DNA from: Methanomassiliicoccales archaeon LGM-RCC1
GTDB taxonomy: Archaea; Thermoplasmatota; Thermoplasmata; Methanomassiliicoccales; Methanomethylophilaceae
Assembly: GCA_030168575.1 (NCBI GenBank)
Contig: CP115555.1
Location: 372,001 to 436,000, forward strand
Length of the DNA stretch: 64,000 nucleotides
Reading direction: 5' to 3'
How positions within the stretch are numbered: the stretch's first letter is position 1; each line of letters begins with the position of its first letter. The translations under genes and the position numbers were made by a program. Under the pieces are notes generated by a model, which saw nothing but the letters and a program-made list of their open reading frames with translations, was not told the DNA's origin and ran no database searches. Below, one piece after another: positions 8,460-16,697 of this stretch.

Positions 8460-10001
8460 TCAAAGGCCCTTCTGCATATACGGCAATTCCTTGGCGAACC
8501 CCAGCGATGCATAATACTGCCTGACTCCCACACCGCTGGTCACACGTATCCCCGATTTCCCATTATCTTTGGCGATGCGCTCGGCCTCACGTACGAGGGA
8601 TTTGCCGTATCCTCTGTGCTGCCAGTCCTCTCCGTCCTCGCCTATGGATACGATCTTTCCGAATACCTTCAGCTCCCTGATCGTGGCCACAGGATTCGAA
8701 TCTATCCTGACCCTTACATAACCAACTATGGAATCCTCGTATTCCATGGCGACGAAGTACTCCTTTCCTCCGCTGGCGTCATACTCTGTGATCTTGAGCT
8801 GCACTTTGTCAGGATCGTCGAGGGTGATTCCCCTGTGCCCTACCTCCCTGCAGCGTATGCACCTGCACGGTCTTCCGCGCCTCTCCATCTCCTCGGCCAC
8901 CAGCTGGCGGATGTTGCTCTTCAAGATCCCTGCGGTGATCTGAGGAACGGGGATGTCCCTCTGGATGCGCTGAATCCTGACGTACTCCGGTACGGTCTCC
9001 TTCATCCTGCACAGGAGATCGACGGCCTCTTCGGTATCCAGTGGCTTGTACGAGCCTTCCTTCCACCAATCCAGCACCTTGGTCCCCTCGACGACAAGTG
9101 TAGGATAGAACTTCAGCATGTCCGGACGGTAGTCAGACGAATCGAATACCTTACGGAAGCACTCCAGATCGTGCTCCGGCGATGAGCCCGGAAGTCCAGG
9201 CATGAGATGGTAACATACCTTCAGTCCGTGGTCCTTGCACCTCTTGGTGCAGTCGCGGACTGCGTCGGTGCGGTGGCCACGGTCGACATGGTCCAAGATA
9301 TCATCGTCCAGGATCTGCACTCCTAGTTCCACCCTTGTTGCCCCGAGTCTCATGGAACGCTCTATCTGAGCATTGTCGAAGACGTCCGGACGGGTCTCCA
9401 CTGTCAATCCGACGCATCTGTGATCTGAGAGCTCATTTAGAGCCTGAGCCTCGCCTAGAGTGAGTGAATCCACGCCGTTCATGGCATCGAAGCATCTCCT
9501 CACGAACCATTCCTGGTATTCAGGATCCCTGCAGGTGAACGTCCCTCCCATTATGATGAGATCTATCTTGTCGGTCTGGTGGCCGATCTCAGTCAGCTGC
9601 GTTATCCGGTCCATGACCTGTCTGTACGGATCGAAATCGTTCCTTCCAGCACGCCTTGCTGCAGGTTCCTTACCTGTATACGACTGGGGAGAATTGTTCG
9701 CTACCCCTCCGGGACAGTACGCACACTTCCCGTGAGGACAGTCGAACGGTGAGGACATGACAGCGACCACGGCCACTCCGCTCATGGTGCGCATCGGTTT
9801 CTTGATCAGATAGGGTGTGAGAAGCTTGCGGTCTTCCGGTAGGACGTTCGCCAATATCTCGGAGTTCATAGGGACCTGTTCGAGGCCGTACTTCTTGCAG
9901 AGTTTGAGTTTGAAGTTCTGAAGCTCGTCACGATCCTTGACAGTCTGGCTCTTCACCGCTGCGATGATCTCCTCGGACAAAGAGACGATGCGCTCATCCA
10001 T
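8460..10001 (-). CDS. elp3: Elp3, tRNA U34 carboxymethyl synthase
   Basis: A 513-residue archaeal Elp3, which starts the cm5U modification on wobble uridine 34 of tRNA using acetyl-CoA and radical SAM chemistry. The radical SAM cluster sits in C-P-H-G-K-C-A-Y-C-P-G-G. A second zinc-like group, C-R-C-I-R-C-R-E-V, lies in the middle, and the C-terminal part is a GNAT acetyltransferase (R-G-Y-G-K-S-L-V-R-E-A). It overlaps by 8 bp the end of a small upstream gene, so it is probably co-transcribed with that gene and the HTH regulator before it. It converges on the Rpn gene. Confidence 0.95.
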   Translation of the reverse strand: MDERIVSLSEEIIAAVKSQTVKDRDELQNFKLKLCKKYGLEQVPMNSEILANVLPEDRKLLTPYLIKKPMRTMSGVAVVAVMSSPFDCPHGKCAYCPGGVANNSPQSYTGKEPAARRAGRNDFDPYRQVMDRITQLTEIGHQTDKIDLIIMGGTFTCRDPEYQEWFVRRCFDAMNGVDSLTLGEAQALNELSDHRCVGLTVETRPDVFDNAQIERSMRLGATRVELGVQILDDDILDHVDRGHRTDAVRDCTKRCKDHGLKVCYHLMPGLPGSSPEHDLECFRKVFDSSDYRPDMLKFYPTLVVEGTKVLDWWKEGSYKPLDTEEAVDLLCRMKETVPEYVRIQRIQRDIPVPQITAGILKSNIRQLVAEEMERRGRPCRCIRCREVGHRGITLDDPDKVQLKITEYDASGGKEYFVAMEYEDSIVGYVRVRIDSNPVATIRELKVFGKIVSIGEDGEDWQHRGYGKSLVREAERIAKDNGKSGIRVTSGVGVRQYYASLGFAKELPYMQKGL

Positions 10002-10239
10002 AGTACACGCTGCCGGTTTCCTTCTTCTTGGAGGGCTTCTTGGGAGCGGCCTCGAGAAGGTCTAGATAGATGATCTGGGCAAGGTTGATGAATCTGATGA
10101 CGCCGTCGTCGAGCTGGAAGACCATCGCCGTCTCGGATCCAATTGCGGAATAACCTTTGAAAACTCCGACGGTTAGCTCCTCGTCACCGTGGTTGACGCG
10201 ATACTTGGACCCAACAGAAACCGAGAACTCCCCATCCAT
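9994..10239 (-). CDS. small conserved protein upstream of elp3
   Basis: An 81-residue protein, beta-rich for its first 60 residues (a V-S-V-G-S-K-Y-R-V strand, then F-K-G-Y-S and F-I-N-L-A-Q-I), ending in a Lys-rich tail (P-K-K-P-S-K-K-K). I chose the ATG at 10239 because the longer reading would overlap the upstream gene heavily. It ends 8 bp inside elp3. The barrel-like strand pattern with a basic tail suggests a small RNA- or DNA-binding protein, but I cannot name a family. Confidence 0.6.
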   Translation of the reverse strand: MDGEFSVSVGSKYRVNHGDEELTVGVFKGYSAIGSETAMVFQLDDGVIRFINLAQIIYLDLLEAAPKKPSKKKETGSVYYG

Positions 10240-10244
10240 GCGAA

Positions 10245-10694
10245 TCACTTCTGGGCCATGAGTTCCTGGAAGTGAATCACTGTCTTGCGATAGTTCTCCA
10301 TGGCCATGGTGACATTGGCCTCGGTGAAGCTCCATGCCTTGACGATGTCCCCGAACCTTATGCGGTAGCCCTTGCGGATCTGGTCGTTGTATTCCACATC
10401 CATGGCCTCCAGCAGATCCATCGACTTCAGCTTGTTGATGTGCCTGTAGATGGTCGGCTTCGTGGTATCGAGAAGAACCGCCAATTCCTCTACTGTCCAG
10501 GGTTTGGACGGGAAGGCCATCAGATAATCCATGAAAAGACGGTACGGAACGCTCTCGCGTATGGTCACGGCCCCGGTCTTGGGATCGTAGCCCTTAGGCA
10601 GATAGCCTATCTGAACGAGGAAAGTCTCCGCGACGACATTGACGTCGGTAACCCCGCTCATGGGTGTGTTGCTAACCACCTGAAGCTCAAACAT
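10245..10694 (-). CDS. winged-helix transcriptional regulator
   Basis: A 149-residue protein with a central winged HTH (about residues 60-105: W-T-V-E-E-L-A-V-L-L-D-T-T-K-P-T-I-Y-R-H-I-N-K-L). The N-terminal third contains a Y-L-P-K-G-Y-D-P-K segment also seen in archaeal ArsR-like regulators. It is first in a run ending with elp3; the next gene begins 5 bp after its stop. A TATA-like CTTTAAAAT lies about 30 nt upstream and a GGAGG ribosome-binding site precedes the ATG. The target is unknown. Confidence 0.7.
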   Translation of the reverse strand: MFELQVVSNTPMSGVTDVNVVAETFLVQIGYLPKGYDPKTGAVTIRESVPYRLFMDYLMAFPSKPWTVEELAVLLDTTKPTIYRHINKLKSMDLLEAMDVEYNDQIRKGYRIRFGDIVKAWSFTEANVTMAMENYRKTVIHFQELMAQK

Positions 10695-10795
10695 CTGATA
10701 CCAGCCTCCACTATAGCGGTTGATGATTTTAAAGGTTAAGGTAGGACGTTAATTAGCGATGCCAAAGACCTTAAATTCGATGATAAAAATCGTAA

Positions 10796-10818
10796 GAAAA
10801 ACACTGTTAAACGCAGTG
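10796..10818 (-). terminator. terminator after the trx operon
   Basis: Read on the minus strand: CACTG-loop-CAGTG stem (10802-10818) followed by TTTTT, about 20 nt downstream of the stop of the HTH gene that ends the thioredoxin operon. Confidence 0.6.
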
Positions 10819-10835
10819 CTTAAGCCGTGTTATTT

Positions 10836-11348
10836 TCAAAGGTTCTCGGTCAGCCTCTCGATGGCCACCTGCACACTAGAGGTGGGTATCACACGGGAAA
10901 CGGGTATGGATAGGATCTTCTCCACCGTAGGGGCGACGATAGGTGCGCACACGAGACCCAAAGCACCGTCCCTCTCTGCACGGACGGCTGCGATTATGGC
11001 ATCCTCGAGGGTCGCCACGGGGTACTGGTGGACATTGATACGATGGCCGCCTATGATCAGGCTGCTCGGAACGTTCTCCAAAGCAGTGGATGCGGCTATG
11101 ATGGCGATAAAACGTGAATCATCGGTCTTGTTGAGCATCTTGAGAGCCTTGATGACCTGACGCACCGTGCGCAGATTGGGCTCCCTCTCCCCCTCCATGA
11201 CCTTGTAGAGGGTGCTCTGTGATATTCCGGATGCCTGGCAGAACTCGTTTAGGGACATGTGCATCTCGTCCTCCAGGATGTTCCTGAGAGCGATCTGGAA
11301 TCCGCCCTCCTCCCTGAGCATTCCTGTGACCAGGTCGTCAACCGTCAT
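10836..11348 (-). CDS. XRE-type HTH regulator (COG1709-like)
   Basis: A 170-residue archaeal regulator. An XRE-family HTH lies near residues 30-75 (F-C-Q-A-S-G-I-S-Q-S-T-L-Y-K-V), followed by an alpha/beta C-terminal domain of the type seen in COG1709 proteins (A-I-I-A-A-V-R-A-E-R-D-G-A...V-A-P-T-V-E-K-I). Its start overlaps the end of the thioredoxin reductase gene by 11 bp, so it is the third gene of the trxA-trxB operon and may regulate in response to redox state; that role is inference. Confidence 0.75.
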   Translation of the reverse strand: MTVDDLVTGMLREEGGFQIALRNILEDEMHMSLNEFCQASGISQSTLYKVMEGEREPNLRTVRQVIKALKMLNKTDDSRFIAIIAASTALENVPSSLIIGGHRINVHQYPVATLEDAIIAAVRAERDGALGLVCAPIVAPTVEKILSIPVSRVIPTSSVQVAIERLTENL

Positions 11349-12228
11349 TTGAATTACCTTTGGCGAAATCGGCCGCGTTGAGGCCGGCCACGCAACCCTG
11401 GCCGACAGCCTTCGCCACCTGCCACGGCTTACCGGTTATGTCCCCGCAGGCGAAGACCCCGGGAACGGATGTTCTGCACTCTGCATCGACCTTTATGGAA
11501 TCGTCCATCTCCGGCATGACGTCGAGGTCCATCGCTATGTCGGCAGCGGATTTGGCCCCGAGCTCGATAAAGACTCCGTCAGTGGGGATGACCGTCCCGT
11601 CCTGGAGGGTTATGGATTCCACTTTGCCGTTCCCGTCTATGGATTTCGGTCTGGAGGTGTACATCCTGACGCCCGCATCTAATGCTGCCGTAACGACAGC
11701 GTCGTTGGCCGTCAGGTCCCATGCCACCCAGCAGGTCTCCGAGGCATAGGATGTCATGAGCTTTGCGGATACCGCGGCCTCGGATTCGTTGCCTACCAGG
11801 ACGACCCTGCGACCCTTGTAGAAATTGCAGTCGCAGACGGCACAGTAGCTAACGCCCTTGCCGAAAAGCTCCTTCTCTCCAGGTACGCCCAGCTTCTTCC
11901 TGGAGATGCCTGTGGCGATGATGACCGCCTTGGACCTTATCTCGGTACCGTCGTCGGTCGTGAAGACGAAGGAATCCCCGTCCTTACCCGACGTCACGAT
12001 GTTCTGATCGAGGAACTCGGCACCGAACGAACGCGCCTGGCCCACTCCCTCCGACAGGATCGTGTCACCGTCGCTGGATGCACCCAGGTAGTTCTCGATC
12101 TCAGTTCCGTGGACGGAACTGTTGATTACCTTACCCACGACCAGTGTGCTGGCCTTCTTGCGTGAAGAATGGATGGCGGCCTGCAGTCCGGCAGGCCCGC
12201 ATCCTATTATCAGAACGTCAGTCTCCAT
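11338..12228 (-). CDS. trxB: thioredoxin reductase-like flavoprotein
   Basis: A 296-residue thioredoxin reductase family protein: FAD-binding G-C-G-P-A-G-L-Q-A-A at the N-terminus, a redox-active disulfide C-A-V-C-D (canonical C-A-T-C), and the C-terminal FAD motif V-F-A-C-G-D-I-T. The second nucleotide-binding loop reads V-L-V-G-N-E-S-E-A-A instead of the usual G-x-G-x-x-A. This suggests it may not use NADPH; F420H2-dependent thioredoxin reductases are known in methanogens. It begins 2 bp after trxA, its likely substrate. Confidence 0.88.
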   Translation of the reverse strand: METDVLIIGCGPAGLQAAIHSSRKKASTLVVGKVINSSVHGTEIENYLGASSDGDTILSEGVGQARSFGAEFLDQNIVTSGKDGDSFVFTTDDGTEIRSKAVIIATGISRKKLGVPGEKELFGKGVSYCAVCDCNFYKGRRVVLVGNESEAAVSAKLMTSYASETCWVAWDLTANDAVVTAALDAGVRMYTSRPKSIDGNGKVESITLQDGTVIPTDGVFIELGAKSAADIAMDLDVMPEMDDSIKVDAECRTSVPGVFACGDITGKPWQVAKAVGQGCVAGLNAADFAKGNSNDG

Positions 12229-12230
12229 GT

Positions 12231-12542
12231 TCAGAGTCCGTTGACGACCTCGAGGATCGCCTCTTTGGGCCTGAGTCCTACGAGCTCCTGGACGAGGACC
12301 TTGTCCTTGAAGATGAGAAGAGTGGGGATGGCATTGATCTGGAACCTCACAGCGATTCCCTGGTTTTCATCGGTGTTGAGCTTTGCGACTCCGACCTTTC
12401 CGTTGAGCTCTTCTGCGAGCTCCTCGATGATGGGCCCCATCCTCCTGCAGGGTCCGCACCAGGGTGCCCAGCAGTCGATGATAGCGAGCTTGTTGTCATC
12501 CACGAATTTGTCGAAGTTGGTCTCGTTGAGTTCGGTCACCAT
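12231..12542 (-). CDS. trxA: thioredoxin
   Basis: A 103-residue thioredoxin with the active site W-A-P-W-C-G-P-C-R-R-M, the cis-Pro segment I-N-A-I-P-T-L-L-I-F and the usual C-terminal helix. It reduces protein disulfides in the cytoplasm. It is first in the operon with the reductase and the XRE-type regulator. A TTTTTATTAG TATA-like box lies about 35 nt upstream and a GTGATC site precedes the ATG. Confidence 0.95.
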   Translation of the reverse strand: MVTELNETNFDKFVDDNKLAIIDCWAPWCGPCRRMGPIIEELAEELNGKVGVAKLNTDENQGIAVRFQINAIPTLLIFKDKVLVQELVGLRPKEAILEVVNGL

Positions 12543-12647
12543 TTTTGATCACTGGATGCGAGATACCTTCTACTAATAAAAAGCACCACTCAGTCCCATC
12601 GGTGAAGCCGTCCATAGCTGACGCTGCCGGGATGCATTTCGTAACGT

Positions 12648-13226
12648 TCACTCCAGCACGAACTCGTCAACCGTCTTCAGCTTGGGGTACTCACCGATCT
12701 TCTTCGGCATGACGTCGAGGTCCTGGCCGTACAGGTCGGAGAGCTCCATGTGCAGGAACTCTATCCTGTCCGCTCCGCGGAACGCCCCCTTGTTGATCAG
12801 CTTGGACACCGAATGGTTGTGGTTAACCACCCTGTTGTCGCTCACCAGATTATCAGCATGGGCGACGATCTTCTCCTCGATCGTCCTGGGCATGTAATCC
12901 CCTGGCGGAAGGCCCATCTCCTCCACATCCTCGTCGTCCAGACCAGCTCCGGTGTGCTTGCGGACGATGTCCACCAGCTCCTTCGGGAGACCGTATTCCT
13001 CCACCATCTGGGATCCTATGTAGGCATGGAATATCGTGTGATCCTTGGCGCGGCCTATGTCGTGAAGGAGCGCTCCGGCTGTTACCAGGTCCTTGTTGGC
13101 CGAGGTTATCCTGCTTGAGATCTCGTCCGCAACTGCCCTCACTGTGCAGCAGTGGATTATGACCCTCTTCTTACAACCGCTGTCAATGAGGAACTCGATG
13201 CACTCGCGGTCACTCGGAATTGACAA
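12648..13226 (-). CDS. HD-domain phosphohydrolase (TIGR00295-like)
   Basis: A 192-residue HD-domain protein. Metal-binding residues are visible as H (V-I-I-H-C-C-T-V), the H-D pair in A-G-A-L-L-H-D-I-G-R-A, a later F-H-A-Y-I-G and a D in A-H-A-D-N-L-V. This matches the archaeal HDIG proteins of unknown substrate. It overlaps the 3' end of trm56 by 17 bp and is the last gene of the HTH-trm56-HD run, so a link to RNA or nucleotide metabolism is possible. Confidence 0.8.
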   Translation of the reverse strand: MSIPSDRECIEFLIDSGCKKRVIIHCCTVRAVADEISSRITSANKDLVTAGALLHDIGRAKDHTIFHAYIGSQMVEEYGLPKELVDIVRKHTGAGLDDEDVEEMGLPPGDYMPRTIEEKIVAHADNLVSDNRVVNHNHSVSKLINKGAFRGADRIEFLHMELSDLYGQDLDVMPKKIGEYPKLKTVDEFVLE

Positions 13227-13725
13227 CTGTCTTCCCCCTCTCGTTGGGTATCACTGTCATCTTGCCGTGGCGGTCCTCGTAAAGGGCCTTGCCCTCGGTG
13301 TAACGGTCCAGGAATATGGCCAGCGCTGCGATCTCCGAATGGGGCTGGTTGCCGACAGAGACGTTGAAGTCTGCACGCTCATAGACCTCGAAAGGCACCT
13401 TGGATGCGCCGACGATGATCATTATGTCCTCGTCCTTGGGGATCTTGGGGATGGCATCCACTACCTGCTGGCCGTACATGGTCAGATGGACTATCTTTCC
13501 CTTGAAGTCCTTGGTGGCCTCTTTCCAGGTCACGCCGGTCTTGATGGCGTAGTCCCCTCCGAACCTGTCCACGACGCTGCGGATGTTCTCCTCCAGCACC
13601 GGGTCGTACGTGTCGACGTATATGCCCTTGGCTCCCAATGCCCTGGATGACAATGCGACATGGGTGGTCACCCTCTTGTCCCTCTCGGGACGGTGGCCGA
13701 TTCTCATTATCCAAATGTCGGACAT
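13210..13725 (-). CDS. trm56: tRNA (cytidine-56-2'-O)-methyltransferase
   Basis: A 171-residue aTrm56, the archaea-specific SPOUT methyltransferase that adds a 2'-O-methyl group to C56 in the tRNA T-loop. Recognised by I-M-R-I-G-H-R-P-E-R-D near the start, H-L-T-M-Y-G in the middle and the SAM-binding knot region I-I-V-G-A-S-K-V-P...V-G-N-Q-P-H-S-E-I-A-A-L-A. Its start is 1 bp from the stop of the upstream HTH gene. Confidence 0.93.
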   Translation of the reverse strand: MSDIWIMRIGHRPERDKRVTTHVALSSRALGAKGIYVDTYDPVLEENIRSVVDRFGGDYAIKTGVTWKEATKDFKGKIVHLTMYGQQVVDAIPKIPKDEDIMIIVGASKVPFEVYERADFNVSVGNQPHSEIAALAIFLDRYTEGKALYEDRHGKMTVIPNERGKTVVNSE

Positions 13726-13726
13726 C

Positions 13727-14227
13727 TCACTCTTCTTTGATGAGCTCTATCCTGTGCCCGCGGTAATCCATCTTGACGGATCTGCGGACAAGGCTCTTCA
13801 GCATTGTCGAGGACAGACCTAATGTCTCGGCGACATCTCCCGAGAACTTCCCGTCCTTGCCCACCTCAGCGAGGATCTTGGACTCTATGTCGGAGTACTC
13901 CTCATCGCTCATCATGGCGGCCGTGAGGACATCGCTGATCTCGTAGACCGGCCATTGAGCGTTGATATTGAATGAGGTGTAGTATGTGTGATAGGACTTT
14001 GACGGATACCCTCCGTCCTTAGAGAGCCAGCGCATCTCTACGAGCTTCATCTTCTCGAAGAAGATGATAGCATCCCTGCCCTCGCGACCGAACTTCTCCT
14101 CGATCTCGTCGGCAGTCCTCCACTCCAAGGTCACCTCTTTCAACACCTCTCTTTTGATAGGTGTATCAACGGACCTGAGCATGGGAACCAGCTCGGACGG
14201 TTCGTTGATGACCTTTATTCTGTTCAT
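13727..14227 (-). CDS. ArsR-like HTH regulator
   Basis: A 166-residue regulator. A first winged HTH lies near residues 25-60 (I-K-R-E-V-L-K-E-V...T-A-D-E-I-E-E-K-F-G) and a second helical HTH-like unit near the C-terminus (F-S-G-D-V-A-E-T-L-G-L-S-S-T-M-L-K). I chose the ATG at 14227 (M-N-R-I-K-V-I): a TTATTTATAAAC box on the minus strand is about 25 nt upstream, which predicts a leaderless transcript; longer readings run through the promoter. It heads the operon with trm56 and the HD gene. Confidence 0.75.
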   Translation of the reverse strand: MNRIKVINEPSELVPMLRSVDTPIKREVLKEVTLEWRTADEIEEKFGREGRDAIIFFEKMKLVEMRWLSKDGGYPSKSYHTYYTSFNINAQWPVYEISDVLTAAMMSDEEYSDIESKILAEVGKDGKFSGDVAETLGLSSTMLKSLVRRSVKMDYRGHRIELIKEE

Positions 14228-14470
14228 AAACATAGTTAATGGAGTCATGTTTATAAATAAGGTGTGTGCCAAATCGCATATAATCCAGTTTTTCTTACCA
14301 TTATTGGACAAAAATAGACAGCTGTTAACGTGATCCAGCAAAAGACCGGTCGTCAAACGACGTATCGATGGAATTATCGACCGATTCAGTCCCTGAAATC
14401 AACTTTAATGGATAATATGGACAGTCTTCCCATCCAAATCCTTATTAACCGACTTCCTAATCATCAGTGC

Positions 14471-14638
14471 ATGAAACAGACCAAGGAACCCGAGCTCAGG
14501 TGGCAGTGTCTCAACTGCTACAAGGTCTACAAGGGTGCTGAGGGAGAGCAGAAGGCTCTCGACTGCTGCGGATCACTCATCCAGGGATGGTGGACCAACT
14601 ACGGCAAGTGGGGCAAGCAGAACTGGTACGGAAGATGA
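14471..14638 (+). CDS. small zinc-finger-like protein
   Basis: A 55-residue Cys-rich protein. C-L-N-C near residue 14 and a later C-C pair form a possible zinc site, and the C-terminus is rich in Trp/Gly/Lys (G-W-W-T-N-Y-G-K-W). I start it at the ATG at 14471: TTATTAACC lies about 27 nt upstream, consistent with a leaderless mRNA, and the longer in-frame reading is promoter sequence. Function is unknown; a small nucleic-acid- or protein-binding zinc ribbon is likely. Confidence 0.65.
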   Translation: MKQTKEPELRWQCLNCYKVYKGAEGEQKALDCCGSLIQGWWTNYGKWGKQNWYGR

Positions 14639-14707
14639 GTACGTACCTCTACTGAGACCTTTTCAAACCCAATTTCTTATACATTCTAATTGACATTAGG
14701 TTTTCAT

Positions 14708-15013
14708 ATGGCTGAGGAGAAGGAACCGATCGGATCCATTTCAGAGGAGTTTGCGTTGCTTGAGAGGCACATAATGATCCTCAAGACGGTGAAGCTGAAC
14801 CAGCCCATCGGACTGATCAAGCTCTCGGCCATGACAGGGATACCGAAGCACAAGGTGAGGTACTCGCTCAAGCTGCTGGAGAAGGAAGGCATCATAATGG
14901 CCACCCAGGAAGGGGCAATGGTCACCGAGAAGTACGATGAGTTCCTGAAGAACATCTCTGAATACGTCAAGGGCCTGTACTCAAAAGTCGAGGAACTTCT
15001 GTCCCAAATCTGA
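14708..15013 (+). CDS. small winged-helix protein
   Basis: A 101-residue winged HTH protein: helices around L-E-R-H-I-M-I-L-K-T, then the recognition region I-P-K-H-K-V-R-Y-S-L-K-L-L-E-K-E-G-I-I and a beta wing, ending in an amphipathic C-terminal helix likely used for dimerisation. I chose the ATG at 14708; TTATACATT about 30 nt upstream fits a TATA box. This size class is common among archaeal predicted transcription regulators. The target is unknown. Confidence 0.75.
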   Translation: MAEEKEPIGSISEEFALLERHIMILKTVKLNQPIGLIKLSAMTGIPKHKVRYSLKLLEKEGIIMATQEGAMVTEKYDEFLKNISEYVKGLYSKVEELLSQI

Positions 15014-15075
15014 CGTCTGAATGGGCTCTACGAATACTTTTAATATGAGTCCATCATTCCACGCATTACTACCAA

Positions 15076-15151
15076 GCCGCTGTAGCTCAGTAGGTAGAGC
15101 GTGTGACTGTTAATCACAAGGTCCTCGGTTCAAATCCGTGCGGCGGCGCCA
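15076..15151 (+). tRNA. tRNA-Asn (GTT), CCA encoded
   Basis: A cloverleaf can be folded: acceptor 15076-15082 with 15141-15147 (one T-G pair), D-arm GCTC/GAGC, anticodon stem TGTGA/TCACA with loop CTGTTAA (anticodon GTT), and a T-loop TTCAAAT. The T-stem has one T-T mismatch. Discriminator G at 15148 is followed by genomic CCA. A CTTTTAATATG box lies about 35 nt upstream. Confidence 0.93.
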
Positions 15152-15216
15152 TTATCTTTTCCACCACCGACTTCTGTCCTGTTCTTCATCCCATTCATAT
15201 GGGCGGAGCCATCGAT

Positions 15217-16404
15217 TCATTCCTCATGGTCGGAGATCAATCCGCGGACGACGCTCTGCCTGCTCTTCTTGGATTTGTTGTTGACGTAGTTCACGAGATT
15301 TGATCCGGTCAGCATGACACTGGAGGGTCCGGAGCGGACATAGAACTCCTCGGTCTTCCCGTCCTTCAGGAACACAGGCTTCTTGCATTTGGAGCAGTCT
15401 ACGCGGATGATGGCCTTACCATCCTCCATGTCTATCACCCTGAAGGAGATGTAGGGAAAAAACTCGTCACCGATCTTCGACGAGATCATATGCGTAAGGT
15501 GCAAATTCATCTTATCCCTGTTGTCGAACTCCTTCTCATCCACGCCGTAGATCGAACCATCATCGGAGACGCCTATCATCAGGATGCCTCCGGTGGTGTT
15601 AAGGAACGCGACTATGGATTTCAGAACGGCCTTCTCCATCCTCTTGTCGTTCTCTCCAGTCTGAATGTTCGTGGTGATCGTGGACTTGAACTCCAGCTTC
15701 TCGGATTCTCCCGAGGTGATGATCTTCAGCGCCTCCTCCCTCGCAAGCTCGTTGGAGTACACGCTGTCGGAATAGACCTCGAGGCTCCTGTTGATACCGC
15801 TGTTGATTACGACCCTGTCCAGACCGAGCTCGCTGAGAGCGGCGGTTATAGCCGCACCGATGATCGCATAGATGACGTACATCGTCATGTTCCAGAGCTC
15901 GAATCCCGAATACTCCTGGAAGTGATAGTAGACGCTCTCTGCGACGAACATTATCAGCAGAACGGTCATCCCTATGCTGAACCCTGCGGAGTAGATGAAG
16001 AGCTTGTTGTCCTGCTGCTTCTCCGGGGAGGAATGAAGCATCGTGTACACGACGACCTGCCCCATTAGCATGAGGCACACTCCGGTGAGCATGCTCGATG
16101 CAATGTCTATCAGATAGTGCTGGTCCTTGAACGCGCTCGAGATGACGACCAGAAGGAGGGCGATCATCATGATAAGAATCAGGAGAGGGGGCACGTGTGC
16201 GACCTTGCGATCGGTGATTATCGCTATGGCCAGCATAACGGATATCGGGACCGACAGGATCAGCTGGTCTATCCTTCCCAAGAACAGGTCGTTGGCCGAT
16301 ATGCCTATGGCCAAGGCCAGGAACAGAATGTACAGCACTAGCGTCCTGGTGGGGATGTTGTTATAATTGTCACCCAGCAACCCTTCCAGGGTCCCTTTCT
16401 CCAT
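15217..16404 (-). CDS. membrane protein with C-terminal AlbA_2 domain
   Basis: A 395-residue protein with about six membrane helices in the first 200 residues, then a cytoplasmic AlbA_2/Schlafen-type domain: E-S-E-K-L-E-F-K-S near residue 235, F-L-N-T-T-G-G-I-L-M-I-G-V-S-D-D-G, then the V-R-S-G-P-S-S end. AlbA_2 domains bind nucleic acids or nucleotides. The membrane fusion suggests a sensor or a defence-type protein. It lies between tRNA-Asn and tRNA-Met, facing away from the latter. Confidence 0.75.
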   Translation of the reverse strand: MEKGTLEGLLGDNYNNIPTRTLVLYILFLALAIGISANDLFLGRIDQLILSVPISVMLAIAIITDRKVAHVPPLLILIMMIALLLVVISSAFKDQHYLIDIASSMLTGVCLMLMGQVVVYTMLHSSPEKQQDNKLFIYSAGFSIGMTVLLIMFVAESVYYHFQEYSGFELWNMTMYVIYAIIGAAITAALSELGLDRVVINSGINRSLEVYSDSVYSNELAREEALKIITSGESEKLEFKSTITTNIQTGENDKRMEKAVLKSIVAFLNTTGGILMIGVSDDGSIYGVDEKEFDNRDKMNLHLTHMISSKIGDEFFPYISFRVIDMEDGKAIIRVDCSKCKKPVFLKDGKTEEFYVRSGPSSVMLTGSNLVNYVNNKSKKSRQSVVRGLISDHEE

Positions 16405-16498
16405 ATGTGCCGTAAGATGATGCCCGTATTTAGGAAAAACCCCTCTAAGGCGCCCGTTCGATAATTTATTATGTATAATCGGTTTAACGACGTCCGAT

Positions 16499-16575
16499 GG
16501 GCTCTTAGCTTAGTCAGGTAGAGCGCTCGGCTCATAACCGAGTGGTCACTGGTTCGAACCCGGTAGGGCCCACCA
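16499..16575 (+). tRNA. tRNA-Met (CAT), island integration target, CCA encoded
   Basis: Acceptor GGGCTCT (16499-16505) pairs with AGGGCCC (16565-16571); D-stem GCTT/GAGC; anticodon stem CTCGG/CCGAG with loop CTCATAA (anticodon CAT); T-arm ACTGG-TTCGAAC-CCGGT. Discriminator A at 16572 is followed by CCA. The anticodon stem lacks the three G-C pairs of initiators, so it is elongator tRNA-Met (or tRNA-Ile2 with modified C34). Its 3' end is repeated at 59,860 and 62,527. Confidence 0.92.
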
Positions 16576-16579
16576 CTTT
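16561..16579 (+). repeat. attL: tRNA-Met 3' end
   Basis: CGGTAGGGCCCACCACTTT, the last part of tRNA-Met plus a few bases. All 19 bases recur at 62527-62545 and the first 14 at 59860-59873, with the integrase gene starting its 3' end 119 bp inside. This is the layout of an element integrated in a tRNA gene and restoring it. Confidence 0.85.
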
Positions 16580-16651
16580 CCTACCCAGATCTTGTAAAAA
16601 ATTTCTATGGTTTTCGTTATAGCTTCCTTTATCTCGTTCCGACCCACACCA

Positions 16652-16683
16652 GAGTGGGCCAGAATTCTCGTCTGGGCCCACTC
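16652..16683. repeat. strong hairpin between attL and integrase
   Basis: GAGTGGGCC (16652-16660) and GGCCCACTC (16675-16683) form a perfect 9-bp stem. It lies 14 bp past the integrase stop, so it may terminate integrase transcription before the tRNA, or be part of the recombination site. A hairpin in the corresponding place (59978-60003, GGGCTC/GAGCCC) follows the truncated second integrase. Confidence 0.6.
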
Positions 16684-16697
16684 CGGATCACACCTCC

